NCBI GenBank assembly: GCA_035450685.1
Contig: DAOTNF010000002.1
Coordinates: forward strand, 124,001 to 188,000
DNA: 64,000 nt
Reading direction: 5' to 3'
DNA from: Syntrophosphaera sp035450685
GTDB lineage: Bacteria; Cloacimonadota; Cloacimonadia; Cloacimonadales; Cloacimonadaceae
Part shown: one piece after another, positions 1-7,429 of the stretch
Position numbering within the stretch: position 1 is the first letter of the stretch
Layout: the number at the start of each line of letters is the position of its first letter
Notes under the pieces: generated by a model
The model's input: the letters and a program-made list of their open reading frames with translations, nothing else
The model's database searches: none
Told to the model about the DNA's origin: nothing
Translations under genes and position numbers: made by a program

Positions 1-336
1 TGGGACAATCAACCACGCAACATCCTGGTCAAAGATGCCACCTGCTGGCTTATAGACTTTTCAGATTCACGGGAGGCCGCTCCGGAGGACGACATCAGCC
101 ATCTGCTGCTTTTTTGGGCATGCGAATTTGAAATCGATACCTTCAAAAAGCTTGCGCAAGAATTTATCTCCCGCTACCTGCAGTTTGTTATCCTGAAACC
201 AGAAACCTGGGAAACAGCCTGCATGCGAAGCGTGAACCGCTTTGACGAACGCCGCTCCCGGTTTGGGCATCGAAAAATAAGCATACCGGATCATGCCCAG
301 ACAAGCAACAGACAGTTTCTGGCGCAACTTATCTGA
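1..336 (+). CDS. C-terminal part of a kinase-like protein (5' truncated)
   Basis: Frame 1 is open from the window edge to a TGA at 334-336, giving 111 residues. The start WDNQPRNILV followed by LIDFSD matches the end of the catalytic loop (HxDxxxxN) and the metal-binding DF motif of protein-kinase-like folds, as in Kdo/heptose LPS kinases, RIO-like kinases and aminoglycoside phosphotransferase-like proteins. The substrate cannot be told from the C-terminal third. An LPS or sugar kinase is plausible because other envelope-lipid genes lie in the window, but this is inference. The upstream part, including the ATP-binding lobe, lies outside the window. No terminator is obvious in the 126 bp before the next gene. 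Confidence 0.6.
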   Translation, partial: WDNQPRNILVKDATCWLIDFSDSREAAPEDDISHLLLFWACEFEIDTFKKLAQEFISRYLQFVILKPETWETACMRSVNRFDERRSRFGHRKISIPDHAQTSNRQFLAQLI

Positions 337-462
337 CGCAGAACTACCTGTTATACTGCCAGATACACTCCCCTATACAAATCCGGAAGCCAAAAAGGTC
401 TTGACCATATTATCAACCTGATAATTTTCGTAAAAACTACCTTTTCTGGAGTATCGTAGAAT

Positions 463-2160
463 ATGACTTGGCTGGATTTCGTCAACCTGTTTGGAGGATT
501 AGCTCTCTTCCTGTTTGGCATGAACATGATGAGCGACAATCTCCAGGCTGTTGCGGGAAACGAGATGCGGCGCATCTTAAAAAAGATCACCAATACTCCG
601 TTCAAGGGAGTTTTGGTGGGCATTGGCATTACTGGCATCATCCAAAGCAGTTCTGCCACCAGCGTTATGTTGATCGGTCTGGTAAATGCGGGAATCATGA
701 CCCTTCAGCAGGCTGTGGGAGTGATTATGGGCGCCAATATCGGCACCACCGTCACAGCGCAATTGATCGCTTTCAATATTGGGGATGTCGCCTTTGCCTT
801 TGTGGTCATTGGAGTTATTGGCATTTTTCTGAAACGCAGCCGCACCATGGAGCACTGGAGCCTGATAATACTGGGATTTGGATTGCTTTTTGTGGGATTG
901 AATGTGATGTCTCTCGCGGTTTCAGGTTTAAGAGACTCCGAAACGGCAGCCCGGATACTTGCCAATCTGGCTGATTATCCCATACCTGCGATTCTGGCCG
1001 GCACTGTGTTCACCATGCTCATCCAGAGTTCTTCAGCCTCGGTAGGTATCGTGATGGTGTTGGCAAAGACAGGATTGATACCCTTTGAAGGTGCCCTCTA
1101 TCTGGTGTTTGGCGACAATATCGGCACCACGATCACCGCCTGGCTTGCCGGCTTGGGTGCAAACAATACAGCCCGCCGGGTGGCCATGGCACACACTCTT
1201 TTCAACGTATTTGGAACCATTATCTTCGCCACCCTTACCTGGCTGGGATATTATACCATATTCATTAACTCCATCACCCCGGGCAATGTCTTCGCGGGAG
1301 AAAACGTCGCACGCCACGTGGCTAACGGCCATACTTTTTTCAACGTTTTGAACACGCTCGTCATGCTGCCCTTTGCGGGATTGCTCGCCAAAATTGCCAG
1401 CAAGATAATACCCAAAGACCCCGAGGACACCATATCCCTGGGAGAGCCGAAGCATCTGAACTACCATCTCATCAACGACTCATATCTGGCTATCGATCAA
1501 TCTATCAAAGAGATGCGGGAAATGCTGCGCCTGGTTCGCCTAGGTTTGATGATATCCTATGATGCCTTCAAGGAAAAGGATTACCGCAAACAAGCCAAGT
1601 TGCCCCGCATTGAAGCCGCCATCGATCACCTGCAAAAAGAAACCACCCGCTATCTGGTGGCGGTGAATGAGCGCACCAACGCCATCCCCATCATCTCACG
1701 CATTCCCGCGCTGCTGCATAGTATAAACGACATCGAGAAAGCGGGTGACTTTACCGAGGAAGTCAACCGCATCCTGAATCTGCAAATTCCCGCCCAGAAA
1801 AATCCGCTCTCCCCGGAATTCGTATCCATGATCGACGACCTGCACTCCAAAGTTATCCTCATGACAGACCTCAGCATCGATTATCTGGAAGAACGCAAGC
1901 CCCTATACACTTTCAAGATCATCGAGCTGGAAGGACGTATCAACGAGATGCACTACAGCCTGCGGGAAAAGATATTGCACATGATCCAGGAAGCCCAGTG
2001 CGATCCAGTGGGTGGATTGAACACCATTGATTTTCTGGACGAAATGGAAATGATCGCCGACAAATTGAAGAATCTGGTGAAAGCCGGAACTCACGATTTC
2101 ACATATAACTACGACAACAACGAGGACCCACAGGATACAAAGGAGTTAGGCACTAACTGA
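463..2160 (+). CDS. Na+/phosphate cotransporter family protein with C-terminal PhoU-like domain
   Basis: 565 residues. Two inverted membrane repeats (about residues 1-310) each carry the family signature: QSSSATS at 61-67 with GANIGTT near 90, and QSSSAS at 188-193 with GDNIGTT near 217. These define the NptA/YjbB Na/Pi-cotransporter family, which moves inorganic phosphate across the inner membrane. The remaining roughly 230 residues are helical and charged, consistent with the PhoU-like domain often fused to bacterial members. ATG at 463 follows a GGAG-like ribosome-binding site (about 448-451). The gene appears to stand alone: next on the plus strand comes repeat DNA and an insertion sequence. 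Family assignment is firm; phosphate as substrate rests on family knowledge. Confidence 0.9.
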   Translation: MTWLDFVNLFGGLALFLFGMNMMSDNLQAVAGNEMRRILKKITNTPFKGVLVGIGITGIIQSSSATSVMLIGLVNAGIMTLQQAVGVIMGANIGTTVTAQLIAFNIGDVAFAFVVIGVIGIFLKRSRTMEHWSLIILGFGLLFVGLNVMSLAVSGLRDSETAARILANLADYPIPAILAGTVFTMLIQSSSASVGIVMVLAKTGLIPFEGALYLVFGDNIGTTITAWLAGLGANNTARRVAMAHTLFNVFGTIIFATLTWLGYYTIFINSITPGNVFAGENVARHVANGHTFFNVLNTLVMLPFAGLLAKIASKIIPKDPEDTISLGEPKHLNYHLINDSYLAIDQSIKEMREMLRLVRLGLMISYDAFKEKDYRKQAKLPRIEAAIDHLQKETTRYLVAVNERTNAIPIISRIPALLHSINDIEKAGDFTEEVNRILNLQIPAQKNPLSPEFVSMIDDLHSKVILMTDLSIDYLEERKPLYTFKIIELEGRINEMHYSLREKILHMIQEAQCDPVGGLNTIDFLDEMEMIADKLKNLVKAGTHDFTYNYDNNEDPQDTKELGTN

Positions 2161-2167
2161 CAGAGCC

Positions 2168-2254
2168 ACAGGATCCCGGGTCAAGCATGCTTGTCCGGGA
2201 TGACGCGGTTTGTATTCTGATGTGTTTTGTTTCGGGGCTGGGTGGTTGTTTCCA
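2168..2254 (+). repeat. R1 intergenic repeat, copy 1
   Basis: GGATCCCGGGTC, a short spacer, then TCCGGGATGACGCGG and a tail ending near TTTCGGGGCTGGGTGGTTG. The two GGGATC/GGGATGAC halves form an imperfect hairpin. The unit recurs eight times in this window (see copies near 2255, 42182, 42335, 60814, 60942 and, inverted, 61425 and 61499). It directly follows the stop codon of the phosphate transporter gene. Confidence 0.8.
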
Positions 2255-2357
2255 AAAGACTGGATCACGGGTCAGCCACCCCAGAGGGGCCCCGTCTGCC
2301 CGGGATGACACATCTTGGGGTCTGTGATAATTTGTTTCAGGGTAGGGTGGTTATTCC
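2255..2357 (+). repeat. R1 intergenic repeat, copy 2
   Basis: Head-to-tail with copy 1: GACTGGATCACGGGTC, a spacer rich in CCCC/GGGG, GCCCGGGATGACAC, then a tail with TTTGTTTCAGGGTAGGGTGG. The spacer CAGCCACCCCAGAGGGGCC nearly matches that of copy 4 (42335-42440), so these two copies form a subtype. A separate 7-bp hairpin, CGGCGCT/AGCGCCG, lies just after it at 2361-2380. Confidence 0.8.
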
Positions 2358-2405
2358 AAACGGCGCTATGACAAGCGCCGCTACACTACAGGCGGTCGCT
2401 GAACA

Positions 2406-2413
2406 GTATTTTT
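2406..2413. repeat. 8-bp target-site duplication, left copy
   Basis: GTATTTTT directly abuts the left inverted repeat of the insertion sequence and is repeated exactly at 3758-3765 beyond the right inverted repeat. An 8-bp duplication is the usual length for the ISL3 family. Confidence 0.92.
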
Positions 2414-2438
2414 GGCTCATGTTCAATTAGAGTGGGTA
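2414..2438 (+). repeat. Left terminal inverted repeat of the ISL3 element
   Basis: The 25-bp end starts GGCTCATGTTCAATTA and closes with GTGGGTA. It matches the reverse complement of 3733-3757 except at positions 7, 17 and 18. The transposase stop codon (2423-2425) lies within it. Confidence 0.93.
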
Positions 2439-3664
2439 AGTCCATCCATGAGGTATCCGCATCGTTGCAGAACTTTGAGTCTGAAGTAGTCAAAGTCCTT
2501 GTATCCGTATGCTCTTTTCAGCAGTGTTTTGATGACGTTGTTGACTGCTTCGGCCTTGGCATTGGTAATGTGTTTCACGAACCAGTTCAGCAGGATATTC
2601 AGCTTGTTCAGAATGCTCTTTGCCAGGTTTCTGAAGGCACAGTAGGCTGACTTACTGGCCATATCACACCAGTTTATCAGCAGGTCCCGGGCAACTTCCT
2701 TGCTTATGTCCTTGTCAAAGATGGAGAGCAGTTCTTCTTTGATGAGGTAAGCTTCAAACAGATCCGCATTATCCTGTTTGAGTTGCTCCAATCTGTCATG
2801 GTGCCATTGTGTCATATTGCAGTCACGTCTCAGGATCAACCAGCGAACATGTTTTTTGATCTGATATCTCAGCTCTTCCGGGAGCTTTCGCTGAATCTCT
2901 CTTCGGACCTTTTCCAGACACCGGTTGACATACTGGCTGACATGGAATTTGTCGAAGACTATGTAGTGCTCGGCAAAGCATTCCCTGGTGGCCCCAATGT
3001 ACGAGTGGCTGAAATCCATGGCCACCGTTTCCAGCCAGTCCAGTTTGTCGGAATACTTGTTGAACAGGGCAACGGCGCTGCTTTTTGATTTGCCGGGATG
3101 AATATCAACTACCTTCCCGTCGTCCTGGTTGGTCAGCACTGTAGCATATTGATGGTACTTTTCGTATGCAACTTCGTCCAAACTGATATGCTCCATTTTT
3201 GGGGTGTTGGATATCAGACTCTCTTCCAGCCTGCTCAGTCCGGCCTTATCGATTCTGTAGACTGAACTGACAGAATATCCCAACAACTTGGCAGTCGACT
3301 TGTTGTCGAGCTTCTCTGTATAACCAAGAACGCAACGTTCCAAATGCCTGGAATGCCTCTTCTTGCCATCGGCAATGCCCTGCTCTTCCGTTCTGATACC
3401 ACAGCGGGGACAATTAACCCGACGCCTTTTCAGAAGCAGGATAACGGCACGACCAAGTATTGACGCGTGGAAGATATAGCGTGTCCTAGTATCGTAAACC
3501 GGAAGCGCTGTTTTGCAGATCGGACATTGCGCAGGGGAAAGACTGCTGATGGATACATGGATTTGCTTTCTATCCTTGAATTCAACTTCTTCTATCCTTT
3601 CAACAGAATATCCTTGCAGTTTTAACAGCACTTCGGATATTTGTTCTTCGAGAGGAACTTGCAT
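2423..3664 (-). CDS. ISL3-family transposase (DDE)
   Basis: 413 residues, the usual length for the family. An N-terminal zinc finger has C47/C50 (CPIC) and C85/C88 (CPRC), as in the IS204/IS1001/IS1096/IS1165 group. A short helix-turn-helix-like stretch (about 110-140, LLGYSVSSVYRID) follows, then the DDE catalytic core: D163 in SLDEVAY, D217 in AMDFSHSY and E372 in NAKAEAVNNVIK. It catalyses cut-and-paste or copy transposition of its own element. An AGGAG site lies 8 nt before the ATG, inside the element. The frame shows no break. Confidence 0.95.
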   Translation of the reverse strand: MQVPLEEQISEVLLKLQGYSVERIEEVEFKDRKQIHVSISSLSPAQCPICKTALPVYDTRTRYIFHASILGRAVILLLKRRRVNCPRCGIRTEEQGIADGKKRHSRHLERCVLGYTEKLDNKSTAKLLGYSVSSVYRIDKAGLSRLEESLISNTPKMEHISLDEVAYEKYHQYATVLTNQDDGKVVDIHPGKSKSSAVALFNKYSDKLDWLETVAMDFSHSYIGATRECFAEHYIVFDKFHVSQYVNRCLEKVRREIQRKLPEELRYQIKKHVRWLILRRDCNMTQWHHDRLEQLKQDNADLFEAYLIKEELLSIFDKDISKEVARDLLINWCDMASKSAYCAFRNLAKSILNKLNILLNWFVKHITNAKAEAVNNVIKTLLKRAYGYKDFDYFRLKVLQRCGYLMDGLTHSN

Positions 3665-3732
3665 GTGACACTCCTTTTGTTGTGATTAGTAGTGTCATTA
3701 AAAAACATGCCTTGTTCCTCTCAAGTTTTTTC

Positions 3733-3757
3733 TACCCACCATAATTGAACTTGAGCC
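3733..3757 (-). repeat. Right terminal inverted repeat of the ISL3 element
   Basis: Reads TACCCACC then TAATTGAAC and TTGAGCC on the plus strand, the complement of the left end with three mismatches. It lies about 70 bp upstream of the transposase start. Confidence 0.93.
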
Positions 3758-3765
3758 GTATTTTT
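3758..3765. repeat. 8-bp target-site duplication, right copy
   Basis: GTATTTTT, identical to 2406-2413, directly follows the right inverted repeat. Confidence 0.92.
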
Positions 3766-3791
3766 CACTAACCCATTAGAATATCCACTCT

Positions 3792-3869
3792 GATCCTGTC
3801 ATCCGCGTTCTATATCTGTTTCGGCAGCAACACGATACCACGGCATTACGTCACCTCGGGATTCCAGTC
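3792..3869 (+). repeat. R3 intergenic repeat, copy 1
   Basis: Starts GATCCTGTCATCCGCGTTCT and ends near CGGGATTCCAGTCT. Close relatives lie at 42481-42540 and 61106-61166. Function is unknown. Confidence 0.65.
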
Positions 3870-3977
3870 TGGGCAGCCTCCTTTCCACCATTCCACCTTT
3901 TCACCTTTCCACGAAATACTTAGAATAATCTCCATAATCCTTCATAGCTCTCTCCCTTGCTGCTACAGCGTTTGGTG

Positions 3978-4030
3978 CCATCATCCTTAGGTCAACCCTC
4001 ACCGGGTTAAGGATGACCCCAGAAAGATAT
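3978..4030 (+). repeat. R2 hairpin repeat, copy A
   Basis: CATCCTTA (3982-3989) pairs with TAAGGATG (4008-4015), with a nested AACCC/GGGTT stem, followed by CCCCAGAAAGA. One of five related elements in intergenic DNA of this window (others near 12652, 21162, 34427 and 61238). Confidence 0.75.
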
Positions 4031-4206
4031 AGACTTAGCTCACTCTCGCGAACGAGGGCAAAGAAAGACTTGTGCCTGACACCCAGTCTGTGGCATAAGG
4101 ATTATTACGTGCCAAGTGTGATTCTCCTACAGAGAATAGTATAATCCAAAATTCCGGTCGCGCAAAGCCAACCGGATTGGAAACGGCGGGAACAGCTAAA
4201 GTTAGT

Positions 4207-5703
4207 TTATTCGGGCTTCATTTGGGGAAAGAGGATAACTTCCTTGATGGAGTCATTCTCCGTGAGCAGCATCACCAGGCGGTCGATGCCGATTCCCATG
4301 CCACCCATGGGCGGCATCCCATATTCCAAAGCTTCCAGAAAGTCTTCATCCACCACATTGGCTTCTTCATCGCCCAGGGCGCGCAGACTTGCCTGGGCTT
4401 CCAGGCGTTCCCGCTGATCCAGTGGATCGTTCAACTCGCTGAAGGCATTGGCAAACTCATGGCCGGCGATGAATAGTTCAAACCTTTCCGCCAGATCAGG
4501 GTTGCCGGGTTTGGCCTTGGCCAGAGGCGAGATCTCCTTGGGAAAATCGGTCACAAAGGTGGGCTGGACAAGTTTTTCCTCAACATAGTGCTCAAAGAGC
4601 AGCGCGATCAATCTGCCCACTCCGGCACCCGCGGGAATCTCCAGCCGGCGTTCCTTGCAGAAAGCCAGCGCCCGTTCCAAATTCATATCGGAAAGATCGA
4701 TGCCCGCATACTCTTTCACCAGTTGGATCATGGGTGCGCGCAAAAATGGCTGGGCAAGGTTGACCGTGTGCCCGCGATAGTGGAACTCGTCCTTGCGCAA
4801 CACATCTGTGGCCAGATGGCGGATCATGCCCTCGGTTATGGAGATCATGCCTTCGAGGTCGGAATAGGCCTCGTAAAGCTCCAGCATGGTGAATTCCGGA
4901 TTATGGGTGCGATCCATGCCTTCGTTGCGGAAGTCCTTGCCAAGTTCATAAACCCTTTCAAATCCGCCCACGATCAGCCTTTTCAAGTAAAGCTCAGTGG
5001 CAATGCGCAGATAGAGGTCGGTATCTAACGTGTTGTGATGGGTCACAAAGGGTCTGGCATTGGCGCCGCCATACAGCGGTTGCAGGATGGGGGTTTCCAC
5101 CTCGGTATAGTCCCTGGAATCCAGATAGTCACGAATGGCGCTGATGATTTTGGCGCGCACTATGAACACCTTGCGGTGTTCGGGGTTGAGCAGGAGGTCC
5201 AGATAGCGTTTTCGATAGCGCAGCTCAATATCCGAGAATTCGTCGTATCGCACCAGCTTGCCATCCACCAGCTTCTCTTTCACGGCTGGCAGGGGGCGGA
5301 TGTTTTTGCTCAACAGGGTCAGTTCGAGCACTTTGAGCGAGTATTCGCCCGCCTGGGTATAAAAGAGGCTGCCCTTTGTCTGCACAAAATCGCCCGGATC
5401 GCAGAGCTTGAAAAGTTCGTAGTTCTCTTCGCCCACTTGGTTTTGAGCCACGTATATCTGGATCTTCCCGCTGGCGTCCTCAAGGTTTCCGAAGCCCAGT
5501 TTGCCCTGGCGGCGCATGGCCACAAGCCTGCCGGTCAGGCAAACTTCCTGCCCGGAAGAGATCCAGCCATCCTTATCACTCAAAACCTCGGAAATCAGGT
5601 GAGTGCGGGATGAGCGGACGGGATAGGGGTCTATCCCGGCGGCAATAATCTTGGCCAGCTTCTGCTTGCGCAGCTGGATAAACTGATTGTCCCTGGATTG
5701 CAT
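4207..5703 (-). CDS. lysS: Lysyl-tRNA synthetase, class II
   Basis: 498 residues, normal for bacterial class II LysRS. It attaches lysine to tRNA-Lys in the cytoplasm. An N-terminal OB-fold anticodon-binding domain (about 50-135, including VCLTGRL and GKIQIYV) is followed by the class II core: motif 2 around 258-274 (FRNEGMDRTHNPEFTMLE) and motif 3 near the C-terminus (GMGIGIDRLVMLL). It lies 9 bp downstream of the S1 gene on the same strand, so the two are probably cotranscribed, pairing a ribosomal protein with an aminoacyl-tRNA synthetase. The ATG at 5703 has only a weak ribosome-binding site, consistent with translation coupled to the S1 stop codon nearby. Confidence 0.96.
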   Translation of the reverse strand: MQSRDNQFIQLRKQKLAKIIAAGIDPYPVRSSRTHLISEVLSDKDGWISSGQEVCLTGRLVAMRRQGKLGFGNLEDASGKIQIYVAQNQVGEENYELFKLCDPGDFVQTKGSLFYTQAGEYSLKVLELTLLSKNIRPLPAVKEKLVDGKLVRYDEFSDIELRYRKRYLDLLLNPEHRKVFIVRAKIISAIRDYLDSRDYTEVETPILQPLYGGANARPFVTHHNTLDTDLYLRIATELYLKRLIVGGFERVYELGKDFRNEGMDRTHNPEFTMLELYEAYSDLEGMISITEGMIRHLATDVLRKDEFHYRGHTVNLAQPFLRAPMIQLVKEYAGIDLSDMNLERALAFCKERRLEIPAGAGVGRLIALLFEHYVEEKLVQPTFVTDFPKEISPLAKAKPGNPDLAERFELFIAGHEFANAFSELNDPLDQRERLEAQASLRALGDEEANVVDEDFLEALEYGMPPMGGMGIGIDRLVMLLTENDSIKEVILFPQMKPE

Positions 5704-5712
5704 GGAAGCGGT

Positions 5713-7209
5713 TTACAGGTCTTTGAAGGGATTGTCGTCCGGGGGAGTTACCTTCTGGTTGGCATACTTGCGCCATTCTTCATCGGCACGCGATCTTCCC
5801 CTGCGTGGGCCGCGGGAGTAATCCTGCTGCTCGCGGTTCTCATATTCCCTGCGGGGGCGTTCTTCGACCACTTCGTTCGGAGATCTGTCGATATAGTCCA
5901 GGGTAACGCGGTGGTTGTCTTTATCTACGGCTGTAACCATCAGGGTGATGGGGTCGCCGGGGTTGAAGCTGTCATTTTTACGAACCCGGGAACGTGGCAG
6001 CAGCCCGGTTATGCCTTCGGTAATGGTCACAAACACGCCAAAACTTGTGGAGCTTTCCACAACGCCTTCAAAAGGCTTTTCCAGCGGTGCCAGTTCGTCT
6101 ATATTGTCCCAGGGATCGGCCTGTAAAGCCTTGAGGGAAAGAGAAATCTTTTGGGTGTCCGGATCAATGCGCAAGATCTGCACTTCCACATAGTCCTGTT
6201 CTTTCACCACTTCGCGGGGATGCGACACATTGCGGTTGCGGCTCATTTCAGAAATGGGGATCAGGCCTTCCACTCCGGGTTTGATCTCGGCAAAAGCGCC
6301 AAAGTTGTGCAGTCTGAGGATGCGGCAGTTGATCGTGTCGCCTTCCTTAATCTCGCTGAGAGCAGCAGTGAATGGGTTTTGTTGCAAGGCTTTCATGGAA
6401 AGGGCAATCTTGTCGCCTTTGATGTCCAGGATCTTCACTTCCACTTGCTGTCCTACTTTTAGGACATCCTGGGGATGTGACACATGATGCCAGGAAATCT
6501 CGGAAACGTGAATCAGGCCTTCGATGCCGCCCAGATCGATAAAGGCTCCAAAGCTGGTCATCCGCATCACGGTGCCGGTAACAACGCTTCCGACGCTTAG
6601 CTGTTCAAGAGCCGCGGCGCGCTTTTCCTGCTCCTGTGCCTCTTCCAGTTGACGGTGGGAAACCACAACACGGCGACAGCTTTCGGAACACTCAATCACC
6701 AGGAAATCCATGCTTCTGCCAATGTAGGATTCATTGTTTTCCGCGCCGCGCAAAGCGATCTGGGACGCGGGGCAAAAAGCCCTTGCTCCCAACACGTCAA
6801 CATTGAAACCGCCTTTGGTGACGGCATAGACCTTTCCGGACACGGGAATCTTGCGTTCAAACGCGTCCAGAAGCGATTGCTTGTCCACATGCTGTTTTGT
6901 CAGGCTTTTGCCAATTACGAAACCCTGATCGTTACTGTCCACGATATAACCTTTCAGGGTGTCGCCGACGGCGTAGTTAAGCACGCCTTTCTCGTCGGCA
7001 AAGTCGCTGACGTCGGCGTAGGCATCGAACTTTCCACCCAGGTTCACAATGATATAGTTCTCATTGATGCTGACGATGGGGGCTTCGATGACGTCGCCTT
7101 TTTTGAATTCCGCATTGTTTTGAAAGGATTCTTCGAGCAGGCGAAGATAATCTTCTCTCAGTTCTTTGATAGCAGCTTTGCTGCTGGTTTCACTCACCTT
7201 GTCTGACAT
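5713..7209 (-). CDS. rpsA: 30S ribosomal protein S1
   Basis: 498 residues from ATG 7207-7209, chosen over an in-frame ATG 33 bp upstream because GGAG (7217-7220) sits 7 nt before it. Five S1 RNA-binding domains are visible at about 37-105, 120-187, 204-275, 288-362 and 378-441; the later ones carry the classic TSFGAFIDLGGIEGLIHVSE and HNFGAFAEI patterns. The last roughly 55 residues are an Arg/Gly/Glu-rich tail (YSRGPRRGRSR). S1 binds mRNA leaders at the small subunit. E. coli S1 has six domains, so this is a shorter form as seen in many other phyla. lysS follows in the same operon. Confidence 0.93.
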   Translation of the reverse strand: MSDKVSETSSKAAIKELREDYLRLLEESFQNNAEFKKGDVIEAPIVSINENYIIVNLGGKFDAYADVSDFADEKGVLNYAVGDTLKGYIVDSNDQGFVIGKSLTKQHVDKQSLLDAFERKIPVSGKVYAVTKGGFNVDVLGARAFCPASQIALRGAENNESYIGRSMDFLVIECSESCRRVVVSHRQLEEAQEQEKRAAALEQLSVGSVVTGTVMRMTSFGAFIDLGGIEGLIHVSEISWHHVSHPQDVLKVGQQVEVKILDIKGDKIALSMKALQQNPFTAALSEIKEGDTINCRILRLHNFGAFAEIKPGVEGLIPISEMSRNRNVSHPREVVKEQDYVEVQILRIDPDTQKISLSLKALQADPWDNIDELAPLEKPFEGVVESSTSFGVFVTITEGITGLLPRSRVRKNDSFNPGDPITLMVTAVDKDNHRVTLDYIDRSPNEVVEERPRREYENREQQDYSRGPRRGRSRADEEWRKYANQKVTPPDDNPFKDL

Positions 7210-7429
7210 AACTATACTCCTAAGGACGATTAAGATATCCACAATTTTCTGCTGCCTTTTTTTGTAAAGGATTTTTATTTATTGCAGTTATCTAAACTAT
7301 ATACGGGTGAACAAAACGACATTTGAGCCCTCTTCTTTGGTCAGGCTCGCAAGCGGGTCGCAAAAAATGGACTTGACTAAATCGGATAAGGCATTTTAAG
7401 GGTGAAAATTATTGTTTTAGGTATCATCA

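Larger units (their letters stand above)
2414..3757. mobile_element. Complete ISL3-family insertion sequence, 1344 bp
   Basis: The element runs between 25-bp imperfect inverted repeats (2414-2438 and 3733-3757, 22 of 25 matching), holds one intact transposase gene on the minus strand, and is flanked by perfect 8-bp duplications (2406-2413 and 3758-3765). The transposase stop codon lies inside the left inverted repeat. It sits in a repeat-rich gene-free region, so no gene is visibly interrupted. Intact ends, an intact reading frame and a perfect target duplication suggest a recent insertion and possible present activity. Confidence 0.95.
3766..4206. other. Gene-free repeat-bearing interval between the insertion sequence and lysS
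   Basis: No credible coding region. It contains an R3 repeat (3792-3869), a pyrimidine-rich CCTTTCCACC-type stretch (about 3887-3920) also seen near 61015-61100, and an R2 hairpin repeat (3978-4030). The order R3-like element, CTTTCCACC tract and R2 element partly recalls the centre of the large array at 60659-61724. Confidence 0.6.

Noticed and set aside
401..429. Promoter TTGACC before the phosphate transporter gene
   Set aside because: No acceptable -10 hexamer at 16-18 bp; the best AT-rich match is at about 13 bp.
2227..2430. Short open frame as a gene
   Set aside because: It runs through R1 repeats into the insertion-sequence inverted repeat, with no ribosome-binding site or recognisable protein.
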